A stretch of DNA of 64,000 bases from CAYPHY01 sp964410625. GTDB lineage: Bacteria; Chloroflexota; Anaerolineae; Promineifilales; Promineifilaceae. How positions within the stretch are numbered: the stretch's first letter is position 1; each line of letters starts with the position of its first letter. Positions 1-7,066 of the stretch are shown here, piece by piece. Position numbers and translations under genes: made by a program. The notes under the pieces are model-generated. The model saw only the letters and a list, made by a program, of their open reading frames with translations, had not been told where the DNA came from and ran no database searches. The stretch is from positions 186,001-250,000 of the forward strand of contig CAYPHY010000001.1 in assembly GCA_964410625.1 (NCBI GenBank), written 5' to 3'.

Positions 1-391
1 CCGTGCCTTCATATTGCTTTTGGCGAATGTCTTCGGGCAAGCCTTCAAAGCCGCTTTCGCTGACCGTCACCCGTGTCCCGCCGTTTTCTTCATCCAGCAC
101 AAAGCGGGTAAACATGGCGGTCGAGTGGTATTGGGGTTGTGGCGGCCATTGGATGGCGAACTCGCGCGGCCGATCAACAACAGCGAGCGTTGCCACCATC
201 CAATCTTCTTCTTTCGCCAGATTGGGATCATTCTCGCTCCCAAAGCGGATGGTTGCCCCGGCTTCGACCTGGGGAATCTCCCAGTGATCTCCCCACCAAT
301 GGCTGATCTGCTTGCCATCGGTGATCGCCTCCCAGACTCGTTCGCGGGGCGCATTGATCCAAATGGTGTATTCAACTGTCAACTTTTCCAT
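1..391 (-). CDS. SRPBCC (AHSA1/START-like) domain protein, partial at the left edge
   Basis: The reading frame starts at the ATG at 389-391 and runs off the window edge with no stop, so only the first 130 codons are visible. They begin MEKLTVEYTIWINAPRERVW and continue with the AHSA1 pattern (APRERVW-AIT, a hydrophobic cavity strand, then GGTRVTVSESGFEGLP). AHSA1/SRPBCC folds bind hydrophobic ligands or act as Hsp90 activator-like domains; the ligand is unknown. The protein is clearly paralogous to the two domains of the next gene and to the remnant at 1508-1596, so this is one end of a tandem array. The Shine-Dalgarno signal is weak (GGA only). Confidence 0.85.
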   Translation of the reverse strand, partial: MEKLTVEYTIWINAPRERVWEAITDGKQISHWWGDHWEIPQVEAGATIRFGSENDPNLAKEEDWMVATLAVVDRPREFAIQWPPQPQYHSTAMFTRFVLDEENGGTRVTVSESGFEGLPEDIRQKQYEGT

Positions 392-410
392 ATTGTTATA
401 TCCAATCAAT

Positions 411-488
411 TTTCGACACGAATGACACGAATAACACGAATATTGGGGTAATCGGTTATTATTCGTGAAATTCGTGTCATTCGTGTCA
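411..488. repeat. Dispersed inverted repeat, GACACGAAT family (family A)
   Basis: The left arm carries tandem ACACGAAT units (cgacacgaatgacacgaat) and the right arm is its approximate reverse complement (attcgtgtcattcgtgtca), separated by about 20 nt. The same unit recurs near 24.7, 26.5, 30.2, 49.6, 50.5-50.7, 52.7, 55.7 and 60.4 kb, nearly always between genes. It has no coding potential. Confidence 0.85.
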
Positions 489-506
489 GAAAAAGATTAT
501 CAACTC

Positions 507-1433
507 CTAAAAACCGCCTGGATAGGGCAATGCTGTCCCTTCGATAGCAGCTTTCAAATTCTCCAGCATCATACCAAAGCCGAAGGCGTTCTGTTCGATG
601 GCTGGATGGCGTGTCTCTTCCGGTTCCTGTTCGTAGCCAGTGTAGGTCAGGTGCAGTCGTGTGCCGCCGCTTTCTTCCTCCAATGTCCAGGTTGTGGTGT
701 GGATCGCTTCTGGCGGTTCGGGGTTGGTGCGCGTGATCAGACGATAAGGGGGATCAACCAGTTCGACGATCTGGATATACATATCGCTATCTGTTTCCGG
801 ATCGTAGACGGAAAGCTGGGTTCCCGCTTCCGTTTCGGTGGTGCGCCACTGGGTTCCTGGGGAGAACCACTGCTCGATCTGCGCCGGATCGGTGATCGCT
901 TGCCAGACCCGTTCGCGTGGGGCGTCAATCCAGATGCTGCGTACGGTCCCGAATATTTTCTTTGATTCGCGGCGGAAACCAAACAGCGCAGAGACATACC
1001 CTTCAGGATAAGGCAGGTCTGTACCGGCGAGATAGGCTTTCAGGTTTTCCAATGCCTTCTCCCAGGCGGCGCCACTGGGGGCGAGGTGATCTTGACGGCC
1101 GTCTTCCGGCAGCGACTCAAAGCCACTCATCGTAACCGTCACTTGCGTGCCGCCTTGTGCTTCGTCAAGGGTGAAGGTATTGGCGACCAATTTGTCAGGG
1201 AAACCATAGGCGGTCACCCGGCGAGGGGATTCTATGTTTGTTTGCACCGCAACGGCCGCTTCCATCGGCCCCATGCAAACAAACAGCCGTCCCTCTCCGT
1301 CGCGCTTCATTTGTGCGCCAAGCATGGGGGGCAACAACCATTGCGCGAGGTGTTCAGGGTCGGTGATGGCTTGCCAGACCCGTTCGCGGGGGGCATCAAT
1401 CCAGATGGTACGTTCGACGGTTAATGTTTCCAT
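507..1433 (-). CDS. Tandem two-domain SRPBCC (AHSA1) protein
   Basis: A 308-aa protein made of two AHSA1/START-like domains in tandem, roughly residues 1-150 and 165-308. Each opens with the same pattern (TIWIDAPRERVWQAITDP in the first, SIWIDAPRERVWQAITDP in the second) and each closes with LPYP-G. The ATG at 1433 was chosen because AAGGAG lies 8 nt upstream; the in-frame start 21 nt earlier would place that signal inside the gene. It probably arose by duplication and fusion of the neighbouring single-domain genes. Function is inferred only as ligand binding or Hsp90 ATPase activator-like; no catalytic residues are recognisable. Confidence 0.9.
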   Translation of the reverse strand: METLTVERTIWIDAPRERVWQAITDPEHLAQWLLPPMLGAQMKRDGEGRLFVCMGPMEAAVAVQTNIESPRRVTAYGFPDKLVANTFTLDEAQGGTQVTVTMSGFESLPEDGRQDHLAPSGAAWEKALENLKAYLAGTDLPYPEGYVSALFGFRRESKKIFGTVRSIWIDAPRERVWQAITDPAQIEQWFSPGTQWRTTETEAGTQLSVYDPETDSDMYIQIVELVDPPYRLITRTNPEPPEAIHTTTWTLEEESGGTRLHLTYTGYEQEPEETRHPAIEQNAFGFGMMLENLKAAIEGTALPYPGGF

Positions 1434-1456
1434 GTTTAGTGTCTCCTTGTTCAATC

Positions 1457-1501
1457 GTTATGCGGATCTCGCGGACAATACGCTGATGACGCGGATTTTT
1501 G
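1457..1501. repeat. Dispersed repeat, ACGCTGATGACGCGGATTT family (family C)
   Basis: An A/C/G-rich unit (tgcggatctcgcggacaata, then cgctgatgacgcggatttt) upstream of the double-SRPBCC gene. Related copies lie at 3826-3860, 31190-31216, 51755-51801 and 54124-54175. Confidence 0.6.
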
Positions 1502-1507
1502 TTTTGA

Positions 1508-1596
1508 TCAATGTTGTTCCGATTCGGTGACTGCTTGCCACACTCGTTCGGGTGGGGCGGCAATCAAATGCTGCATTCGACGACTAAATCTTCTAT
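1508..1596 (-). pseudogene. Degenerate remnant of a third SRPBCC gene (5' end only)
   Basis: On the minus strand the sequence after a GGAG motif reads IEDLVVECSI, a stop, then, after a one-base shift, APPERVWQAVTES followed by TGA. This aligns with METLTVERTIWIDAPRERVWQAITDPE of the neighbouring gene. The start codon has become ATA and there is a stop plus frameshift in the first strand. Nothing downstream of the APPERVW motif survives. It shows that the array once had at least one more member. Confidence 0.7.
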
Positions 1597-1941
1597 GTTG
1601 ATTCTGTCTCCTATGTGCAACCGTTCAGTTGCAAATAGAGTAGCAGAAAATTTGTTCTATGTCAACAACAAAGAATGGTCAAAATCAATAAAAATTGTAG
1701 TGGATACTTGAAACATTGACATTGTAAGAAGCTATGAAAGAAACATCAATTACTATAATATTGAAGCATAGTTCATAATTTCGTTCAGCCAGCAGTATCA
1801 ATCTCAGTTCCTCAGTTTCGTACATATTTACTGTCTAGGACTTCTGCTGAAATAAACAGAATAGTGCCAGATACATGGTGATGACGAACTGCACATATGC
1901 TTCATATGTATTTACGGGTATTTTTGTAAGGGAGTATCTAA
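1597..1941. other. AT-rich intergenic region without a recognisable gene
   Basis: About 345 nt of AT-rich sequence upstream of the 291-aa secreted-protein gene. I see no CGGCCG sites, no tRNA and no convincing ORF. It presumably holds the promoter for the gene at 1942; AGGGAG lies about 8 nt before that start. The composition changes abruptly at about 1600, which suggests an acquired segment reaching 2820. Confidence 0.5.
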
Positions 1942-2817
1942 ATGAAGATTGTTAATATGGTTTTGAATTATATAAGACGGTTTGGTCAATGGTGGCTACA
2001 ACAATTCAAAGGTACAAGTGCATTGGGAAAGGTAGTATTTGGGGGAGTTTCACTGCTATTTGCCTGTTGTATTTGTACAGTTCCTATAGCACTTGTGAGT
2101 AGCGAAAATTCTACTTTAACCCCCGAGGCTACCTCTGAAATTCCCTTGGCAAGTAACGAATCGTTGACAGACTCACAAGAATCCGATGATGGCGTAATTG
2201 AAACTCCACTAGCTACACAGACTCAAGTACCGTTACCAACGAATACACCATCTGCTATTCCTACAAATACATCACTGCCAACTAGGACTAGCACTCCCAC
2301 CTATGTCCCCACAGACACTTCAGAACCTTTGGAAACGGCGACCCCATTCATCACAGCAACATTAGAATCTACTGATACCCCACAGCCAACAGCGACACAA
2401 GATATGACCGCCACTACAGAGGCTGAAGAGCAAGCGTACCTCATAGAGATGACTCAAATAGGTGATGATTATGTAACGGCTTTGGAATTGGTTGGCGAAC
2501 TTTCAAACCAAGCTGGTGAGGATCCAACACTACTGTTCGATGAGGAGTGGAAAACACAGATGGCCATAGGGCTATTGCTTATGCAAGTAAGTGGCGAAAA
2601 TTCACGTGAGCTTCAGCCTCCTGCTCGATATGAAGAAGCACATAAACAGTTCTTAGAAGCGGTTGTTCATATGGATCGCGTAGTTGAGCTTTTGCCCCGT
2701 GGTATAGATGAGCTAGATGCCGACTTAATTAATGAAGCGAGTATAGAAATGTTGCTTGGTACTGAAGCACTAGATGAAGCTACAGCAGCATTTGAGCGTG
2801 CCAATAATGTACCATAA
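1942..2817 (+). CDS. Membrane-anchored hypothetical protein with a Thr/Pro-rich linker
   Basis: 291 aa. One hydrophobic helix at about residues 30-55 (VVFGGVSLLFACCICTVPIA) follows a short basic N-terminus, giving an N-in, C-out anchor. Residues about 58-160 are a low-complexity Thr/Pro/Ser linker of the 'TPT' type frequent in Chloroflexota surface proteins. The C-terminal 130 residues are a charged, helical domain that I do not recognise. The start is supported by AGGGAG. The gene is AT-rich and lacks the CGGCCG motif that saturates its neighbours, so it is probably recently acquired. It is convergent with the ABC operon. Confidence 0.75.
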   Translation: MKIVNMVLNYIRRFGQWWLQQFKGTSALGKVVFGGVSLLFACCICTVPIALVSSENSTLTPEATSEIPLASNESLTDSQESDDGVIETPLATQTQVPLPTNTPSAIPTNTSLPTRTSTPTYVPTDTSEPLETATPFITATLESTDTPQPTATQDMTATTEAEEQAYLIEMTQIGDDYVTALELVGELSNQAGEDPTLLFDEEWKTQMAIGLLLMQVSGENSRELQPPARYEEAHKQFLEAVVHMDRVVELLPRGIDELDADLINEASIEMLLGTEALDEATAAFERANNVP

Positions 2818-2827
2818 CGGCTAACAA

Positions 2828-3823
2828 CTAGATCACCCTCGGCTCTACCTCCAAACAGGCGACCTCGTGCCCCGCAGGGACGAGGCGGAGTTGGGGGTCT
2901 AGTTCGCGGCAGTGGGGTTGGGCGAGGGGGCAGCGGGGGTGGAAGCGACAGCCGGAGGGGAGGTCTATCGGGTTGGGGGTTTCGCCTTGGAGGATGATCC
3001 GTTCGCGGCGCTGGCGAGGGTTGGGGACGGGGACAACGGAGAGCAAGGCTTTGGTGTAAGGGTGCTGCGGCCGTTCCAACACCTCGCGCGCCGGGCCGAT
3101 CTCGACGATGCGGCCGAGGTACATCACGGCAATGCGGTCGGCCAGATAGCCAACCGTCCCCAGGTCGTGGGTGATGAAGAGGATGGAGATGCCGCGTGTG
3201 CGGCGCAGTTCGAGCAGGAGGTTGAGGATTTCGGCGCGGATACTGACATCGAGCATGGAAACGGGTTCGTCAGCCAGCAACACTTCCGGCTCTAGCACCA
3301 ACGCCCCGGCAATGACCACGCGCTGGCGTTGGCCGCCGGAGAGTTCGTGGGGGTAGCGGTGGATGAAGGCGGCCGCCGGTTTCAGGCCAGCATCTTCTAG
3401 CGCTTTGATCACCAGTTCTTGGCGCTCGCGTTTGCTTTTCGCCAGCCGGTGGACAACTAATGGCTCAGCGACGATCTCGCCGATGGTCATGGTTGAGTTG
3501 AGCGATTCGTAGGGGTCCTGGAAGATCATCTGCACGTGGCGGCGTACCTCGCGCAGCCCTTTATTGTTCAGGGTGGAGATTTCCTGCCCGGCGATGTTGA
3601 TGCTGCCGGAGGTCGGCCGTTCCAGCCCCATCAGCGTCAACGCCATCGTTGATTTGCCACAGCCGCTTTCGCCGACCAGCGCCAGTACTTCCCCCTGCCC
3701 AATGGCAAAGGTAACATCATCAATGGCATGGACAAAACGCTCGTCGCGGCCGAAGAGGCTGTTCTTTTGCGCGGGGAAGAGTTTGCGGAGGTTGGTGACT
3801 TGGATGATTGGGGATGGTTTCAT
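2828..3823 (-). CDS. Peptide-type ABC transporter ATP-binding protein (OppF/DppF-like)
   Basis: 331 aa. It powers import by a dipeptide/oligopeptide/nickel-class ABC transporter at the inner face of the membrane. Walker A is GESGCGKST, the signature is LSGGQRQR, Walker B is LLADEPVSMLD, and the switch His is in ITHDLG. The C-terminal oligo/HPY extension keeps the Cys set (GCRFHPRCP, HCRE, ACLE) that binds an Fe-S cluster in the family. A longer frame would begin at 4003 but would overlap the upstream gene; the ATG at 3823 fits the family N-terminus (MKPSPIIQVTNL). It is the last gene of the operon. The substrate cannot be read from sequence. Confidence 0.93.
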   Translation of the reverse strand: MKPSPIIQVTNLRKLFPAQKNSLFGRDERFVHAIDDVTFAIGQGEVLALVGESGCGKSTMALTLMGLERPTSGSINIAGQEISTLNNKGLREVRRHVQMIFQDPYESLNSTMTIGEIVAEPLVVHRLAKSKRERQELVIKALEDAGLKPAAAFIHRYPHELSGGQRQRVVIAGALVLEPEVLLADEPVSMLDVSIRAEILNLLLELRRTRGISILFITHDLGTVGYLADRIAVMYLGRIVEIGPAREVLERPQHPYTKALLSVVPVPNPRQRRERIILQGETPNPIDLPSGCRFHPRCPLAQPHCRELDPQLRLVPAGHEVACLEVEPRVI

Positions 3824-3825
3824 AT

Positions 3826-3860
3826 GGTTACGCAGATGACGCTGATTGCACGCGGATTTA
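3826..3860. repeat. Family C dispersed repeat between oppD-like and oppF-like genes
   Basis: The unit ggttacgcagatgacgctga plus gcacgcggattta lies in the 59-nt gap between the two ATPase genes. It matches the copies at 51755 and 54124 almost word for word. Confidence 0.65.
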
Positions 3861-3882
3861 GTTTTATAGTTTCGAGATATGA

Positions 3883-4935
3883 TCAGGAATCTGCCCCTAT
3901 TAGATGACAACTGGCCCAGTGGCGGGCGGCCGCTTGGTGCAAGGTGGGCGCGGCCGTGTGGCATTGATCGAAGGCGACGGGGCAGCGCGGGGCGAAGCGG
4001 CAACCGGCAGGCAGGGCGTCGAGGCGTGGCGGAAAGCCGGGGATGCTGGCCAGTCGTCCCGTTGGGTGGCTGAGGTCGGGGAAAGCGTTGAGTAGCTCAC
4101 GGGTGTAGGGGTGTTGGGGATGGTTGAAGATGGTGTCTACGCTGGCGTATTCGGCCGTGACGCCCCCATACATCACCAGCACCGTATCACACATCTCAGC
4201 GACCACGCCGAGGTCGTGGGTGACAAAGATGATGGAGAGACCAAGTTTGTCGCGCAGCTTTTCAAGTAGCTCTAAAATTTGGGCTTGCACCATCACATCC
4301 AGCGCGGTAGTCGGCTCGTCGGCGATGACGATTTGTGGTTCGCAGGCGAGGGCCATGGCGATCATCGCCCGCTGGCGCATCCCGCCGGAGTATTGGTGGG
4401 GGTACTGGTTGCGCCGGTTGGGGGCAATGCCGACCAGATCAAGCAGTTCGGCCACGCGAGCATCCACCCGCTTCTTATCGGTCAGGTAGTCATGCTGTAC
4501 AATCGCTTCGGCGATCTGTTCGCCAACGGTACGCACCGGGTTGAGTGCGTTCATCGCCCCCTGGAAGATCATGGCGATGTTTTTCCAGCGCACAGCGGCC
4601 ATCGCCTTTTCGTCCAGGTCGAGCAGGTCGGTCCCCATGAAGCGGATGGAACCGTTGACGATGCGGCCGTTGGCGGGCAGCAAGCGCATCAGGCTCAGCA
4701 TCAGCGTGGTCTTGCCGCAGCCGCTTTCGCCGACCAGTCCCAGGACTTCCCCTTCATGGAGGGTGAAATTGATGTCCACCAGGGCGTGGGCGGTGGGGGC
4801 TTTGCCGTCGTCAATGAGGAAGTCGGTGGACAGGTTGGTGACTTCGAGCAAGACGGAGGTTTTGTAGAGTTGCTCCAGGCCGTGAATGATTGTGGATTTT
4901 GCGGTTTCGGTTTGCATGATAGGTTGATGGGTCAT
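3883..4935 (-). CDS. Peptide-type ABC transporter ATP-binding protein (OppD/DppD-like)
   Basis: 350 aa. It is the partner ATPase of the importer: Walker A GESGCGKTT, signature YSGGMRQR, Walker B IADEPTTALD, H-loop VTHDLG, and the C-terminal GCRFAPRCP cysteine motif of the family. The ATG at 4933-4935 overlaps the TGA of the upstream permease gene (ATGA), so translation is probably coupled. An in-frame ATG at 4917 is possible. A longer N-terminal extension in this frame is only read-through of the permease gene in another frame. Confidence 0.93.
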   Translation of the reverse strand: MTHQPIMQTETAKSTIIHGLEQLYKTSVLLEVTNLSTDFLIDDGKAPTAHALVDINFTLHEGEVLGLVGESGCGKTTLMLSLMRLLPANGRIVNGSIRFMGTDLLDLDEKAMAAVRWKNIAMIFQGAMNALNPVRTVGEQIAEAIVQHDYLTDKKRVDARVAELLDLVGIAPNRRNQYPHQYSGGMRQRAMIAMALACEPQIVIADEPTTALDVMVQAQILELLEKLRDKLGLSIIFVTHDLGVVAEMCDTVLVMYGGVTAEYASVDTIFNHPQHPYTRELLNAFPDLSHPTGRLASIPGFPPRLDALPAGCRFAPRCPVAFDQCHTAAPTLHQAAARHWASCHLIGADS

Positions 4936-5870
4936 TCTTGTGTTTGCGGGCGCGGCCGCATCAGCCGCGCCACCATCTTCGCACCAACGGAGAGGTGGTG
5001 GGTCTCCAGGCGCGGGTTCAGCACTTGCTCTAATCCTTGCCCCAAGAGGGTACAGCCCAATACCAGCCAGACAATGCCCAGGCCAGGGACAACCAACGCC
5101 CACCACGCTCTCGCGCTCATCGCGCCGCGGGTGAAGGCGAAGTTGAGCATCTGCCCCCAGCTAATGGCGGTTGGATCGGAGAGGCCGAGGAAGCTGAGCG
5201 CACTCTCGTTGAGGATCGCCAGGGAGATGACGAGGACGGTATTGACGACGATCAGCGGCAAGACCAGCGGCAGAATGTGGTGGCGGATGATGTGGGCATT
5301 GCCCGCGCCAATCGCTCTTGCCCGCAAGACAAATTTGCGCTGCTTAACGGAAAGCGTCTGCGAGCGAACTAGCCGCGCCGAACCGGTCCAGCCGAGCAGG
5401 CCGATGACGAGGATGATGTTGAAGATGCTCGGCCGTGTCAGCGCCACCAACAGCACAATCAACGGAAAGTCGGGGATAACAAGCATAATGTCGGTGAAGC
5501 GCATCAGGACGTTTTCGACGCGGCCGCCATAATATCCGGCGACAATGCCAATTGTCCCACCGATGACAATAGAGATAAAGGAGGCGAAGAAACCGACAAT
5601 CAACGAGACTCGCGCCCCATAGAGAAAGTTGGTCAACACATCCTTTCCGGCGTCGTCGGTGCCAAGCGGATGTTCCGCACTGGGTGGGGCATAGATGTCG
5701 TCAATGGTCACGCGCACCGGCTCGCGCGGGTCATAGGGGGCCAGGAAGGGGGCGAAGATAGCCATGAGTACCGCCAGGAGGAGCATGAGCGCCCCAGCGA
5801 GGCCCATCCGACTGCGGCGGAAGGTGCGCCAGAAGCCACGAACGTTGGAGGGGGTGGTGGGTTGGGTCAT
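4932..5870 (-). CDS. Peptide-type ABC transporter permease (OppC/DppC-like)
   Basis: 312 aa. An integral membrane component with an N-terminal helix (LAGALMLLLAVLMAIFAPFLAPYDP), the OppC-type N-terminal segment with HPLGTDDAGKDVL, and a BPD_transp_1 core of five further helices. The EAA-type loop is visible as RARAIGAGNAHIIRHHILP. It follows the OppB-like gene after a 95-nt repeat-filled gap and overlaps the downstream ATPase gene by 4 nt. Confidence 0.93.
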   Translation of the reverse strand: MTQPTTPSNVRGFWRTFRRSRMGLAGALMLLLAVLMAIFAPFLAPYDPREPVRVTIDDIYAPPSAEHPLGTDDAGKDVLTNFLYGARVSLIVGFFASFISIVIGGTIGIVAGYYGGRVENVLMRFTDIMLVIPDFPLIVLLVALTRPSIFNIILVIGLLGWTGSARLVRSQTLSVKQRKFVLRARAIGAGNAHIIRHHILPLVLPLIVVNTVLVISLAILNESALSFLGLSDPTAISWGQMLNFAFTRGAMSARAWWALVVPGLGIVWLVLGCTLLGQGLEQVLNPRLETHHLSVGAKMVARLMRPRPQTQE

Positions 5871-5875
5871 TGTTC

Positions 5876-5968
5876 GGTGTTCGGTAATTGGTAATCCGTA
5901 ATCGGTAAGAGTCGGTAAGCGGTAATCGGACTCATCATTCTGATAACCGATAAACCGATAACCGATTA
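5876..5968. repeat. Dispersed repeat, GGTAATCGGTAA family (family E)
   Basis: Many overlapping ggtaatcgg / ccgattacc units in both orientations fill the gap between the two permease genes and can fold on themselves. The upstream gene's TAA stop (in GGGTAATCGG) lies inside the repeat. A second copy is at 7012-7066, also inside this operon. Confidence 0.7.
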
Positions 5969-6997
5969 CCCAGTTTCGACACGCGGGTCGAGGTAGGAAT
6001 AGAGCAGATCGGCCACCAGGTTGGCGAAGATGACGCTGACGGCGATGAGCAGGAATGCACCTTGTAACATCGGGTAGTCGCGGCGTTGGACGGCGGTGAA
6101 GATCGCCCCGCCGAGGCCGGGCCAGGAAAAGACGGTTTCAATCTGGATCGCGCCGCTGACGGTGAAGCCAAGATTGAGCGCGATGATCGTCACCATCGGC
6201 AGCATAGCATTTTGCAGGGCATGGTCGCGCAGAATCTGGAAGGTACTGAGACCTTTCGCCTTGGCGGTCAGGATATAGTCCTCTGATAAGACATCCAGCA
6301 GCGTGCTGCGCATGATCAGCATGTATTCGCCGAGGAAGATGATCGTATAGGTCAGGGTAGGCAAGATGAGATGGCGGCCGATGTCCACCCAACGCGCCCA
6401 GCTACTTTCATAGACCATGCCGGGGGTGAGACGGCCGCCAATGGGCAGCCCCCAATAGCTGCTGCCGATGAAAAGGAGGATGATCCCCAGCCAAAAGGTG
6501 GGTAAGCTCCAGGCGGTGAGGCTGAAGAGCAGGGCGCTGTAGTCAACGGCCGTGCGCGATTTCCAGGCGGCCGCTATGCCAAGAGCCATACCGAGGATGA
6601 TCGCCAGAACTTGCCCCAGCCCGATGAGCAAGAGCGTATTCCACAGCAGTTCGCCCAGCAAGGAGGCGACCGGCCGGTTGGTATGGTAACTGATGCCCAA
6701 CTCTCCACGCAGCAGATTGCCGACGTAGATGAAGAACTGGGTTTGCAAGGGGTTGACCATACAGTCGCCCAGTTCTAATGGGTTCAGCGATTGGAAGCAG
6801 TTGATCACCGGCTTATCGAGGCCAAAGCGGACGCGAATCGCCTCAATTGCTTCCTGGGTCAGGCGTGGGTCGCGAATGCCCGCCCGCGCTGGGTCGCCGG
6901 GCAGGACGCGAAAGAGAAAAAAGTTGAGCGCGATGACGAAAAGGATGGTCACCAACGCCCAGGCGATTTTGCGAGCAATCAGGCGGGTACGTGTCAT
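5966..6997 (-). CDS. Peptide-type ABC transporter permease (OppB/DppB-like)
   Basis: 343 aa, six predicted membrane helices. It has the OppB-type N-terminus (WALVTILFVIALNFFLFRVLPGDP) and the EAA loop TAKAKGLSTFQILRDHALQNA. Residues 60-90 include an extra Cys-containing segment (NCFQSLNPLELGDC) before the periplasmic loop. No strong ribosome-binding site is seen before the ATG at 6997. It pairs with the OppC-like protein to form the channel. Confidence 0.93.
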   Translation of the reverse strand: MTRTRLIARKIAWALVTILFVIALNFFLFRVLPGDPARAGIRDPRLTQEAIEAIRVRFGLDKPVINCFQSLNPLELGDCMVNPLQTQFFIYVGNLLRGELGISYHTNRPVASLLGELLWNTLLLIGLGQVLAIILGMALGIAAAWKSRTAVDYSALLFSLTAWSLPTFWLGIILLFIGSSYWGLPIGGRLTPGMVYESSWARWVDIGRHLILPTLTYTIIFLGEYMLIMRSTLLDVLSEDYILTAKAKGLSTFQILRDHALQNAMLPMVTIIALNLGFTVSGAIQIETVFSWPGLGGAIFTAVQRRDYPMLQGAFLLIAVSVIFANLVADLLYSYLDPRVETG

Positions 6998-7011
6998 TTT
7001 GTAAGAGCGTA

Positions 7012-7066
7012 ATCGCTAATCGGTAAACGGTAATCGGATCACTGATCACCGTTTACCGATTACCTT
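7012..7066. repeat. Family E repeat between the substrate-binding and permease genes
   Basis: cgctaatcggtaaacggtaa followed by its inverted form (accgtttaccgattacc) forms a hairpin-capable palindrome between two operon genes. It could modulate the ratio of binding protein to permease transcript, but that is inference. Confidence 0.65.

Noticed and set aside
411..488. Family A repeats as phage attachment sites or transposon ends
   Set aside because: No integrase or transposase is encoded nearby and there are no target-site duplications that I can see; treated as dispersed repeats.
1511..1711. 66-codon plus-strand ORF upstream of the SRPBCC gene
   Set aside because: It is the complement of the SRPBCC remnant plus AT-rich DNA; no start signal or similarity.
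4279..5532. 417-codon plus-strand ORF opposite the importer genes
   Set aside because: It lies antisense to two clearly conserved genes (OppD- and OppC-like) and its translation is low-complexity and matches no fold; it is a by-product of GC-rich codon bias.
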